From contig NZ_NPKI01000018.1 of NCBI RefSeq assembly GCF_002284565.1, forward strand, positions 1-64,000: 64,000 nucleotides of DNA. Direction: 5' to 3'. Shown piece by piece: positions 25,777 through 33,909 of the stretch. A program made the position numbers and the translations under genes. Below the pieces are notes generated by a model, which worked only from the letters and a program-made list of their open reading frames with translations, was not told the origin of the DNA and ran no database searches. Position 1 is the stretch's first letter. Each line of letters opens with the position of its first letter. The stretch is from Mesorhizobium mediterraneum (GTDB taxonomy: Bacteria > Pseudomonadota > Alphaproteobacteria > Rhizobiales > Rhizobiaceae).

Positions 25777-25908
25777 CCGGATTTACCATCGCGACCGTCG
25801 ACTTGGCGACAATCACCCCTAAATCGACTATCATAGTGCTTGTACGAGAAGTGGCAGCTACGGGCGGCCATCCTGGCGGTGACCGCCCCGACACACGGGA
25901 GAATGGTC

Positions 25909-26736
25909 ATGGCAAGCTTTCATGTCATGTCGGACGCACGTGGAATGCACGTGCAGCCCACGGTGCGCCGCATCACGACGGCGGACCTGATGGATGTGCT
26001 GCGGCTCGGCGTCGAGGATTTCTGGGCCAAGCCATCGCATTACGTGTTCCTGTGCCTGATCTATCCGGTGGTCGGATTGATCCTGGCGCAGTGGACGACA
26101 TCCGGGTCCTATGCCGTCCAGCTCCTCTACCCGCTGATGTCCGGCTTCGCCCTGCTTGGACCCTTCGCCGCGATCGGGCTCTACGAGATCAGCCGCCGCC
26201 GCGAACTCGGCATGGACACGTCCTGGTGGCACGCGCTCGATGTGCGTCACTCGCCGGCGCTGCCCGCGATCGCGGTCATCGGCGTCATGCTGGTGGCACT
26301 GTTCCTGCTCTGGCTGTTCACCGCGCAATCGATCTACACCAGCCTGTTTGGCAATCAGCCGCCCGCCTCGATCGGCGGCTTTGTGCGCGAGGTGCTGACG
26401 ACGACCAAAGGCTGGACGCTGATCCTGCTCGGCAATGCGGCTGGGTTCGTTTTCGCCGTGATCGTGCTGGCGACGACCGTCATCGCCTTTCCGCTGCTGC
26501 TTGACCGCGATGTCGGCGCTGTCTCGGCAATCGAGACCTCGGCACGGGCGGTGATGGCTAACCCGCTGCAGATGGCGCTGTGGGGCTTGATAGTCGCCGT
26601 GCTGCTGGTCATCGGCTCGATCCCGCTGTTTGCCGGACTCGCCGTCGTCATGCCCGTGCTTGGCCATGCGACGTGGCATCTCTATCGCAGGGTGGTCGAG
26701 CCGGAGCGGGTGCAGCAGGACCGGCGGCCGATGTAA
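25909..26736 (+). CDS. DUF2189-family membrane protein
   Basis: A 275-residue integral membrane protein with five or six hydrophobic segments (YVFLCLIYPVVGLILAQW, SGFALLGPFAAIGLY, IAVIGVMLVALFLLWLF, ILLGNAAGFVFAVIVLATTV, LWGLIVAVLLVIGSIPLF). The arrangement RLGVEDFWAKPSHYVFLCLIYPVVG near the start matches DUF2189 proteins of unknown function. The ATG at 25909 is seven bases past a GGGAGA ribosome-binding site; ATG 25903 is too close to it. No operon partner is seen. Confidence 0.8.
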   Translation: MASFHVMSDARGMHVQPTVRRITTADLMDVLRLGVEDFWAKPSHYVFLCLIYPVVGLILAQWTTSGSYAVQLLYPLMSGFALLGPFAAIGLYEISRRRELGMDTSWWHALDVRHSPALPAIAVIGVMLVALFLLWLFTAQSIYTSLFGNQPPASIGGFVREVLTTTKGWTLILLGNAAGFVFAVIVLATTVIAFPLLLDRDVGAVSAIETSARAVMANPLQMALWGLIVAVLLVIGSIPLFAGLAVVMPVLGHATWHLYRRVVEPERVQQDRRPM

Positions 26737-26773
26737 GCAAGCGCAGCGGTGCCGCCGCTCTATCTTTTTGTTT

Positions 26774-26847
26774 GAGCATCGGATTTTCCCAAAACCGGTA
26801 TCCACCCTCGGGTCAGGCCCGAGGGCATGCTTTTGGATCCGATGCTC
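26774..26847. terminator. Nested hairpin, likely bidirectional terminator
   Basis: GAGCATCGGAT (26774-26784) pairs with ATCCGATGCTC (26837-26847), enclosing CCCTCGGG / CCCGAGGG with a five-base loop. It lies between the convergent DUF2189 and LysE genes. The shape resembles a dispersed palindrome found again at 31970-32016 and 36911-37034. Confidence 0.7.
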
Positions 26848-26850
26848 AAG

Positions 26851-27519
26851 TCAACGCTGCGCGTCGGTCGCCATCTTCAGGGCCAGCACGGTCAGCACCG
26901 TGCCCATCATCCAGCGTTGGATCACCAGCCACAGCGGCCGGCCGGCGAGGAAGACGGCGATCGAGCCGGCGGTGACCGCGATGATCGCGTTGACGGTGAG
27001 GCTTATCGCGATCTGGGTGGTGCCGAGCACCAGAAGCTGCGACAGCACGTGGCCCTTACCGGGGCTGATGAACTGCGGCAGCAGCGACAGATAAAGCACC
27101 GCCACCTTCGGGTTGAGCAGATTGGTCATCAGGCCCATGGCGAACAGTTTGCGCGGCCTGTCCTTCGGCAGTTCCCGAACCTGGAACGGCGAGCGTCCGC
27201 CTGGCCTCACTGCTTGCCAGGCAAGCCACAAGAGGTAGAGCGCGCCGGCAACGCGCAGCACGTCATAGGCGTATGGCACGGCAAGCAGCAGCGCGGTGAT
27301 GCCGAATGCCGCCGACAACACGTAGAAGACAAAGCCGAGCGCCACGCCACCGAGCGAAATCAGGCCGGCCTTCGGCCCCTGTGACAGCGACCGCGAGATC
27401 AAATAGATCATGTTCGGGCCAGGCGTCAGCACCATGCCAAGGCAGACCAGCGCGAAGGCGAGATGGTTGGCGGCGTCGGGCACGGGCGCATCTCCGGTGG
27501 CGGTGGGGACACTCACCAT
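26851..27519 (-). CDS. LysE-family amino-acid exporter
   Basis: A 222-residue membrane protein with six hydrophobic segments. The family motif LTPGPNMIYLISRSLSQGPKAG is near the N-terminus, with MGLMTNLLNPKVAVLYLSLLPQF in the middle, as in RhtB/LysE exporters of amino acids or homoserine lactones. The chosen ATG gives MVSVPTATGDAPVP; no strong ribosome-binding site is seen, and upstream in-frame codons exist, so the start is uncertain. It appears monocistronic. Confidence 0.9.
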   Translation of the reverse strand: MVSVPTATGDAPVPDAANHLAFALVCLGMVLTPGPNMIYLISRSLSQGPKAGLISLGGVALGFVFYVLSAAFGITALLLAVPYAYDVLRVAGALYLLWLAWQAVRPGGRSPFQVRELPKDRPRKLFAMGLMTNLLNPKVAVLYLSLLPQFISPGKGHVLSQLLVLGTTQIAISLTVNAIIAVTAGSIAVFLAGRPLWLVIQRWMMGTVLTVLALKMATDAQR

Positions 27520-27596
27520 GTCCGTTCGACCGCCGCAAGGGCAAGGTGGCGATAGCCTTTGCGCCAGCGTTGACAATTGGCGAAAGGGGCAATGTT

Positions 27597-27786
27597 GCCG
27601 ATCTCCCCCCGTGCGGGGGAGATGCCCGGCAGGGCAGAGGGGGGTGCTGTCCCGCCGGCCTATCAGGCAATCGCATCAACGCCACAAGGCCGGTCTCCAG
27701 TTGGAAATGGATTCCACAAAAAGTCTGTGATCCTTCCCACCCCCTCTGGCCTGCCGGCCATCTCCCCCGCAAGGGGGGAGATCGGC
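27597..27786. repeat. Intergenic mosaic palindrome, family 2, full copy
   Basis: GCCGATCTCCCCCC (27597-27610) and GGGGGGAGATCGGC (27773-27786) are perfect 14-bp ends. Further inside, GCCCGGCAGGGCAGAGGGGG faces CCCCCTCTGGCCTGCCGGCC. This differs from family 1 but has the same architecture. A half copy is joined to a family 1 half at 61284-61536. Confidence 0.85.
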
Positions 27787-27805
27787 AGCTTCGGCGAAGT
27801 CATCC

Positions 27806-29758
27806 TCAGCCGACGATACGCAGGTTCGACAATTCGTTGGCGATTTCCTTGAAATTGTCTGACAGAGTCGCCCCGGTAGCGTTCCAGAACAGCTTGGCCG
27901 GCTTGGTCGGATCGGTGGGATCCTTGCGGAAGCGCGAGTCCGAGGAGCATGCCTTCAGGGCGTCGAGCGCTTTCTTGTCGCCGGCGTCGGTGGTCGACAG
28001 GTCGAGCGCAACGGTCATGACGAGAACGTTCGAATTCTTTGCATTGGCGCAAAGGGTCTGCATCTGCTCGTCCAGCGCGGCCGTGTAGTTGCCGCCAGTA
28101 AAGGTCGTCTTGCCGATGTCGGTGCTTGTGTTCATGAACAGGCGCGTCACGCTTCCCGACCCTGGATATGTGAGGCCGGTGTAGCCGTAAGCGGCATAGG
28201 TCGACCTGTTATTGGCATAGTCGCTGTCGCTGACGGCGCTGTAGGTGTTGGCGCCGTCGGTCAGCACGATGACCACTTTGTCGTTGCCCTTTTCGGCGTT
28301 CGGTCGGCCTTCCGTGAAAGGTTCGTTGCTCGACACCGTCCGCCAGCCCCAGGCAAGGCCTTCCGGCACGTTGGTGTTGCCGTTCGGTGCCATGGCGTCG
28401 ATGGCGTCGTTGATCTCCTCTTTCTGGGCAAGCTGGCTTACGTCTTTGAGCGTCGTGACCGGGTTGGTCGTGCAGGACGCATTCGGGCCGTCGCCCGCGG
28501 CAGCCGACTTCGAACCGTAAGGCTTCACCAGGAAATATTTGCGCATGTCCGACTGCCGCTGCGAGGCGGTTGGGCTATCGCTGTAATACGGCCAGTCGGC
28601 CCACCAGTTGTTGCCGTAGCTATAGGACAGGTAGGTCGCGTCGTTGACACCGTCTCGGTCGAAATCGAGCCAGAGGGTGCCAGCTTCGTCCGGCGCAAAC
28701 ATCGGCACGAACAGCGTGGCAGGCGCGGCGGTGGTCGGCGTCGTGTCGTCGTTATTATACGGGTACGGCCTCGCCTCCACGCAACCCTGCCAGCTCGCAT
28801 AGCGGCTGGTGGTGTAGATGTATTCCGGGGTGGTCCAATGGCCGCTGCTGCAGTTGCCTTTTTTGTTATAGGTGTCGCAGATGTACTGTTTCGTGTTAGG
28901 CACTTCTTCGCGGCCGGACTCGACCGTGATGTCGGCGTAAAGGCTGAAGCGGGTCAGTGGTTGATCCTGGGTGTCGCCCCAGCCGGTGCCGCGCTTGTAC
29001 CAGACGCCGTTGAGCTTCTCGGCGTATTTGTCCGGATTGTTGGCGGGGGTCATCGTCGTCCAATCGAAATCCTCGTGCTGGATCGGGGAGATGCCGTCCT
29101 GATCCATCCAGCCTTCTTGGTCATGGGTGGGCCCGACATTGACCGAAGCAGCGAACGGCACGAGGGAGAACTGCACCGGTTTGCTGACCTGCTTCATCTG
29201 CTGTGCCTGCAGCGCCAGCGTGTCGACAAGCTGCTTGGCGGCAGTCTTCAGCAGGTCTATTCGCTTCACGCCGGTGCCGGAACCGAGGTTGTTCATCGAG
29301 CCGGAATTGTCGAGCACAAGGGCTACTTCCAGCGTGTTCTTGAGGCGGATTTCCGAGCAAGCCGTGAAGGCTGTGCCGCTCCCACCCGTCAGCATGGCGG
29401 CAGCCGGTAGAAAATAAGGCGTATACGTCAGGGCGCTGCACAGCTTCAGCGTGCCGCCACCCGCATTGTTGTTGGGCAGGGTGACGGTAAGCGACGTATT
29501 CGCCGGATCGACGGGACCAAGATTGGCTTCGAAGAAGGTCTTGGCAAAGGCCACGGTGTCGGCGTCGCTTGCGCCGGCGACGATGTGCTGAGCGGTGGCG
29601 AGGCCGGCGGCGTCAAGGGCGTTCAACGTACCGTGCTTCTGGCGGAGCAGTTCCGAGTAATCGACGCTGAGCGCCAAGCCCCCCATGAGCGGCACAATCG
29701 TGATGGCCGTCATGAGCGTATAGTTGCCACGCCGGTCCCTACCGAATTTACGGAACAT
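27806..29758 (-). CDS. TadG-like exported protein with von Willebrand A domain
   Basis: A 650-residue protein. Residues 1-45 are a TadE/TadG-type leader (RRGNYTLMTAITIVPLMGGLALSVDYSE) that would anchor it in the inner membrane. A vWA domain begins near residue 142, with the MIDAS motif DNSGS at 150-154 and a later VIVLTDGANTYS. A long aromatic-rich insert separates them (about 230-440). TadG-like proteins are pilus-assembly or surface adhesion factors. No other tad genes adjoin it, so it is an orphan. Family 2 palindrome follows its stop. Confidence 0.88.
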   Translation of the reverse strand: MFRKFGRDRRGNYTLMTAITIVPLMGGLALSVDYSELLRQKHGTLNALDAAGLATAQHIVAGASDADTVAFAKTFFEANLGPVDPANTSLTVTLPNNNAGGGTLKLCSALTYTPYFLPAAAMLTGGSGTAFTACSEIRLKNTLEVALVLDNSGSMNNLGSGTGVKRIDLLKTAAKQLVDTLALQAQQMKQVSKPVQFSLVPFAASVNVGPTHDQEGWMDQDGISPIQHEDFDWTTMTPANNPDKYAEKLNGVWYKRGTGWGDTQDQPLTRFSLYADITVESGREEVPNTKQYICDTYNKKGNCSSGHWTTPEYIYTTSRYASWQGCVEARPYPYNNDDTTPTTAAPATLFVPMFAPDEAGTLWLDFDRDGVNDATYLSYSYGNNWWADWPYYSDSPTASQRQSDMRKYFLVKPYGSKSAAAGDGPNASCTTNPVTTLKDVSQLAQKEEINDAIDAMAPNGNTNVPEGLAWGWRTVSSNEPFTEGRPNAEKGNDKVVIVLTDGANTYSAVSDSDYANNRSTYAAYGYTGLTYPGSGSVTRLFMNTSTDIGKTTFTGGNYTAALDEQMQTLCANAKNSNVLVMTVALDLSTTDAGDKKALDALKACSSDSRFRKDPTDPTKPAKLFWNATGATLSDNFKEIANELSNLRIVG

Positions 29759-30098
29759 TGCCTTCAGAACCCCGCCAGAACCCTTTGTCGGCGAACGATG
29801 CCACCAATAGTTAAATTTCAGATTGCTAAAATATGTCCAAGATCGGCACAGTTTTTTAAAGCTCGTTAACCATGCCGCAGATGGCGGCAGTGCTGCCCAC
29901 GATTGGACCCCGGGGAAGACTCCGCAATGGGCTAAACCTCTGGAAAGAGGCGGCTTTTATGCTTTGTGCGCCTGCCTTGATCATCGCCAGGCAATCCTGA
30001 ACGTTGCGAAAGCTGGTGACAGGATCAAGCGCTTCGGTTAATGCGGGCCTGCCGCACGGACCGTCGGTAGCGGCCGATCATGACTTGGGAAAAATAGT
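29759..30098. other. Intergenic region between divergent TadG-like and HAD genes
   Basis: 340 bases with no convincing gene. It is comparatively AT-rich near 29805-29860, which suits a promoter for the TadG-like gene. A short stem CCTCT / AGAGG (29937-29950) followed by CGGCTTTTAT is a weak terminator-like feature. Small open frames here lack ribosome-binding sites. Confidence 0.5.
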
Positions 30099-30959
30099 AT
30101 GGCGGATTCACCCGACATCATCGGCTCGCTCGCAGATTTGTCGGGAGCCTATTCGGCCATCCTGTGCGATGTCTGGGGCGTGGTTCACAATGGCGAACGG
30201 CATTTTCCGGCCGCGGCTCTGGCGCTGGCCACTGCGCGCGAGGCGAAAATACCTGTCGTGCTGATCACCAATTCGCCGCGGCGAAGCACCGACGTGGTGG
30301 CGCAGATGAATGCGATCGGTGTTCCCCCAAGCGCCTATGACCGCGTCGTCACGTCCGGCGACGTGACACGCGACCTGATCATCGAGGGGCCGCGAAAAAT
30401 CTTCCACATCGGCGGTGATCGCGATCTCACGCTCTATGACGGTCTTGATGTCGAGCTCGTCGGGGAGTTCGAGGCGTCCGGCGTGGTCTGCACCGGGTTG
30501 TTCGACGACGAGGTGGAGAAGCCGGAAGACTACACCGAACTTCTGCGGCGGTTGCGCGCCAGGAACCTGCCGTTCATCTGCGCCAATCCCGACATCGTGG
30601 TCGAGCGCGGCGAGCGGATGATCTGGTGCGCGGGGGCCTTGGCCCGCGACTATGCCCAGCTCGGCGGGCGCACGCTGATCGCCGGAAAACCATATGCCCC
30701 GGTCTATGACGTCGCGATGAAGGAGATCGCCGAACTGCTCGGCGGCCCGATCGAGCGCTCGGACGTGCTGGCCATCGGCGATGGCATGATGACCGACATC
30801 AAAGGTGCTGCCGACAACGGCTTCGACGTGCTCTACGTATCGGGCGGCATCCATGCCCGCGACTATGGCGATCCGCTACAACCGGATCCGGCCAGGCTAA
30901 TTGCCTTTCTGGAAAAGCACGGCTACCGGCCGGTCGCGGTCATTCCGAGACTGCGGTAG
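30099..30959 (+). CDS. HAD-superfamily IIA hydrolase (TIGR01459 type)
   Basis: A 286-residue phosphatase-like protein. HAD motif I is CDVWGVVHNG (about 23-32), motif II VLITNSPR, and motif III/IV GKPYAPVYDVAM followed by LAIGDGMMTDIKGA. The family is HAD-IIA, related to NagD, and in rhizobia the gene commonly precedes ribF, as here (26 bases). The substrate is unknown; a sugar or nucleotide phosphate is likely. A GGGA ribosome-binding site precedes the ATG. Confidence 0.93.
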   Translation: MADSPDIIGSLADLSGAYSAILCDVWGVVHNGERHFPAAALALATAREAKIPVVLITNSPRRSTDVVAQMNAIGVPPSAYDRVVTSGDVTRDLIIEGPRKIFHIGGDRDLTLYDGLDVELVGEFEASGVVCTGLFDDEVEKPEDYTELLRRLRARNLPFICANPDIVVERGERMIWCAGALARDYAQLGGRTLIAGKPYAPVYDVAMKEIAELLGGPIERSDVLAIGDGMMTDIKGAADNGFDVLYVSGGIHARDYGDPLQPDPARLIAFLEKHGYRPVAVIPRLR

Positions 30960-30985
30960 GGTCGCTCGATGACGGAAGCCTCGAA

Positions 30986-31969
30986 ATGACGCAAGCCTTC
31001 GAACGCGTTTCTGCAATCTCGCCGCTGCCGGCCCATTTGCGCGGCGGCGTGGTGGCGATCGGCAATTTCGACGGCGTTCACCGCGGCCATCAGGCCGTGC
31101 TCGAGCGCGCGCTTGCCGAGGCCCGCCAGCGCGACGTGCCGGCTCTGGTGCTGACCTTCGAGCCGCATCCGAGAAAGGTGTTCCGGCCTGATATACCGCT
31201 GTTCGTGCTGACGCCGCCGCCGATGAAGGCACGACTGCTGTCGTATCTAGGCTTTGCCGCACTCGTCGAACAGCCGTTCACGCGCGACTTCGCCGCGCTG
31301 TCGGCGGAAGCGTTCGTGACCGACGTGCTGGACAGGAATCTCGGCATCGTTCACGCCGTGACCGGCTTCGACTTCCACTTCGGCAAGGACAGGCAGGGCG
31401 GCCCGGCCTATCTGATGGCGGCCGGCGAACGCCACGGCTTCGGTGTCACGCTGGTCGACGCGTTTCGCGACGAGGGCGCCGAGGTGGTGTCGTCGAGCCG
31501 CATTCGCGCGCAGCTCGGCGAGGGCGAGGTGGCCGAGGCCGCCGGCCTGCTCGGTTATCGCTTCACGGTCGAGAGCGAGGTGATCGGCGGCCAACGGCTT
31601 GGCCGGACGCTGGGCTTTCCAACCGCCAATATGAGGCTTTCGCCGGAAGCCACTCTGAAGGAAGGGATTTATGCCGTCCGCTTCCGTCGCGCCGACGGCA
31701 CGCTTCATGACGGCGTTGCCAGCTTCGGCCGCCGCCCGACCGTCGACGACAACGGCACGCCGCTTCTGGAAACCTTCGTTTTCGATTTTTACGGCGACCT
31801 CTACGGTGAGATATGCGCGGTATCCTTCTTCGGCTTCCTGCGCGCCGAGGTGAAGTTCGACGGGCTCGACGCGCTGGTCGCGCAGATGAAACGCGACGAA
31901 GCGGAGGCGAGGGCGCTGCTGGCCGGCGTCAGCCCGCTTTCCGAGCTCGACGCGGCCATTGCTTTCTAA
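30986..31969 (+). CDS. ribF: Bifunctional riboflavin kinase / FAD synthetase
   Basis: A 327-residue enzyme making FMN and then FAD from riboflavin. The N-terminal adenylyltransferase domain has GNFDGVHRGHQAVLE (HxGH-type nucleotide site) and VTGFDFHFGKDRQG. The C-terminal flavokinase domain (about 185-310) has GQRLGRTLGFPTANM and a LLETFVFDFYGDLYG stretch. The length is normal. It follows the HAD hydrolase gene in the same direction. A six-codon frame (ATG at 30969) ends on the ribF start codon and is probably incidental. Confidence 0.97.
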   Translation: MTQAFERVSAISPLPAHLRGGVVAIGNFDGVHRGHQAVLERALAEARQRDVPALVLTFEPHPRKVFRPDIPLFVLTPPPMKARLLSYLGFAALVEQPFTRDFAALSAEAFVTDVLDRNLGIVHAVTGFDFHFGKDRQGGPAYLMAAGERHGFGVTLVDAFRDEGAEVVSSSRIRAQLGEGEVAEAAGLLGYRFTVESEVIGGQRLGRTLGFPTANMRLSPEATLKEGIYAVRFRRADGTLHDGVASFGRRPTVDDNGTPLLETFVFDFYGDLYGEICAVSFFGFLRAEVKFDGLDALVAQMKRDEAEARALLAGVSPLSELDAAIAF

Positions 31970-32016
31970 AGCATGATCCCAAAAAGTGGGAACCGGTTTT
32001 CGGACAAGATCATGCT
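31970..32016. repeat. Short dispersed palindrome between ribF and the HdeD gene
   Basis: AGCATGATC (31970-31978) pairs with GATCATGCT (32008-32016), with AAAAAGTGGGAACCGGTTTT between. It is a common rhizobial intergenic palindrome type and lies between convergent genes, so it probably also terminates transcription. Confidence 0.75.
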
Positions 32017-32027
32017 AAAACAAGAAC

Positions 32028-32582
32028 CTATTTCTTCAGCGCCAGGCCGACGGCAATGAAGGCCCAGCCCTGGAAGATCAGGTCGATAGCGAGAAACAGT
32101 CCCAGCACCCATACGCTGTTGACTGGCCAGCCCATGGCGATGACCAGGCCTGCCAGCGCGCTGATGACACCCGCCGCAACGAGCCAGCCCCAACCCTTGG
32201 CCGGTCTGTGCTTGTACCCGACCCAGGCCCTGAGCACGCCTGAAGCGAGAAGGGCGACCGCCAGCAGGAAGGTCAGCACCGCCGAGGCCAGCAGCGGATT
32301 ATAGAAGGCGAAGAACCCGGCGACTGCATAGAGAAGACCGCTGAGCAGCCAATAGAAGAACCGGCTCCATGTCTTCACACCGAAGGCATGCATGATCTCG
32401 ATGACACCGGCCATCAGCATCAGCCAGCCGACGACGTAGACCGAGGCGACCGTGGCAATGAACAGATTGCCGAAGGCGATGCCGCCGAGGATCAACAGCA
32501 GCACGCCGAGCCCGACGAACCACCCCCATTTCGCCTGTGTCTGCCCAATCGCATCCTTTAAAACATCGCCTTGCAGGGTCAT
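32028..32582 (-). CDS. HdeD-family acid-resistance-like membrane protein
   Basis: A 184-residue protein with six hydrophobic segments in three pairs (WFVGLGVLLLILGGIAFGNLF, VYVVGWLMLMAGVIEIMHAF, FYWLLSGLLYAVAGFFAFYN and so on), the DUF308/HdeD layout. The final part VWVLGLFLAIDLIFQGWAFI is characteristic. HdeD proteins are linked to acid and stress tolerance in the inner membrane; the mechanism is not known. The ATG at 32582 (MTLQGDVLKD) has GGAG nine bases upstream; ATGs at 32591 and 32597 are alternatives. Confidence 0.88.
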   Translation of the reverse strand: MTLQGDVLKDAIGQTQAKWGWFVGLGVLLLILGGIAFGNLFIATVASVYVVGWLMLMAGVIEIMHAFGVKTWSRFFYWLLSGLLYAVAGFFAFYNPLLASAVLTFLLAVALLASGVLRAWVGYKHRPAKGWGWLVAAGVISALAGLVIAMGWPVNSVWVLGLFLAIDLIFQGWAFIAVGLALKK

Positions 32583-32790
32583 TGCCGCCATCTCCATCGA
32601 AGTTGCCTGGCATCTTGCCAATTGGAGGGTAGCGCCGAAGGCCTTGCCCGTCCAGCGAGCAGCGTGCGCCAGACGCATGCCAAAAAAGCGAGGAAGCGTT
32701 TCGAATTTAAATCAAAGTTTACTGAACCGGCGCCATGGCTCTTGGCCAGGCCGGTTGTTCCTGCCGGTGTTCCGTGCGTATGGAGTGACG

Positions 32791-33603
32791 ATGCGTTCTG
32801 TCAGGGTGTTTCAGCTGGTCTTGGCCACCTTCATGCTTGGCGCGCCCGGTGCCGCCGAAGCAGGCGAGGGCGCCTTGGGCTGGCTGTCCGGCGACTGGTA
32901 TCTGACGGTCGGCGCCACCGGCATGGTCGCGCCGGATTTCGAGGGCAGCAAGAAATACCTGCTCAGCGCCTCGCCGATCATCTCGCTCGGCAAGGCGGGT
33001 CCCGCGGCCCGCTTCACCTCACGCAACGACAACATCTCGCTGGCGCTGATCGACGATGGCGGCCTGCGCGCCGGCCTGACCGGAAAGATCCTGTTTTCGC
33101 GCGATGGCGGCGACGCCGACGAGCTGAAGGGCCTCGACCCGGTGCGCTGGGGCGGCGAGGCCGGCGGCTTCTTCGAATTCTATCCTTTTGACTGGTTGCG
33201 CGCTCGCGCCGAATTGCGGCACGGCATTCGCGCCCATAGCGGCTTTGTCGCCGACATCGCCGCCGACGCCTTTTATGATGTGACGCCGGAGGTCAGGATT
33301 TCGGGCGGGCCGCGCGTTTCGTTCGCCTCATCGGACTATTTCGACGCCTATTACGGCGTCAATGCCGAGGAAGCCGTGGCTTCGGGCCTCAGCGAATACC
33401 ATCCGGGCGGCGGGGTGAGATCGGCGGGCCTTGGTGGCGCGGTGACCTGGAAGGTGACCGAGCCGATGACGGCCAGCCTGTTCGGCGAATATTCGCGCCT
33501 GATGGCTCCGGCGGTCGATTCCAGCCTGGTCAAGGAGCGCGGCGACCGCAACCAGTTCACGATCGGCGTCTCGACGACCTACCGGTTTGATTTCTCGATG
33601 TGA
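32791..33603 (+). CDS. MipA/OmpV-family outer-membrane protein
   Basis: A 270-residue exported beta-barrel. A signal peptide (MRSVRVFQLVLATFMLGAPG, cleaved near AEA) is followed by WYLTVGATGMVAPDFEGSKKY, the MipA/OmpV opening, and the chain ends FTIGVSTTYRFDFSM with a terminal aromatic-rich strand typical of outer-membrane proteins. The ATG has GGAG five bases upstream; the frame continues upstream but only as an antisense overlap with the HdeD gene. MipA-like proteins scaffold murein enzymes or respond to osmotic change. Confidence 0.9.
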   Translation: MRSVRVFQLVLATFMLGAPGAAEAGEGALGWLSGDWYLTVGATGMVAPDFEGSKKYLLSASPIISLGKAGPAARFTSRNDNISLALIDDGGLRAGLTGKILFSRDGGDADELKGLDPVRWGGEAGGFFEFYPFDWLRARAELRHGIRAHSGFVADIAADAFYDVTPEVRISGGPRVSFASSDYFDAYYGVNAEEAVASGLSEYHPGGGVRSAGLGGAVTWKVTEPMTASLFGEYSRLMAPAVDSSLVKERGDRNQFTIGVSTTYRFDFSM

Positions 33604-33909
33604 GTGCTTTGTTCCGGCAATCGCCTATTGGCCGGATGCATCCGGATGCATTGTGACGGCACAAGCTGCAAGGAAGGCACCGAGAGTTCGGGCTTTTCAA
33701 TGTCGCCTGTCTCGGTTAAAAGCCCAGCCATGACGAGCTTTTCGCGCCTTCTCGCGATTGCGATACGAATTACGAGCCCGGTGTTCCGGGCGGCCTGACC
33801 GCCGCCGGAGCCGCCGGGAATCTTGCGTGCGGCCTCTCGCGCTTTTTCCAGATCATGATAGTTCAACACCCGGGCTCTTTTGCCGCCGGGCAATGCATAT
33901 GGCAGACCA
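33604..33909. other. Intergenic region upstream of ileS
   Basis: 306 bases with no supported gene. It contains a 10-bp tandem duplication, CCGGATGCAT at 33632-33641 and 33642-33651. No T-box or other leader RNA was recognised, although ileS follows directly. Confidence 0.5.

Noticed and set aside
29823..30041. A 72-codon frame upstream of the HAD gene
   Set aside because: No ribosome-binding site, no family features, and it lies in a promoter-like region.
30969..30989. Six-codon frame ending on the ribF start codon
   Set aside because: It could be a coupling leader, but it has no good ribosome-binding site and is short enough to be chance.
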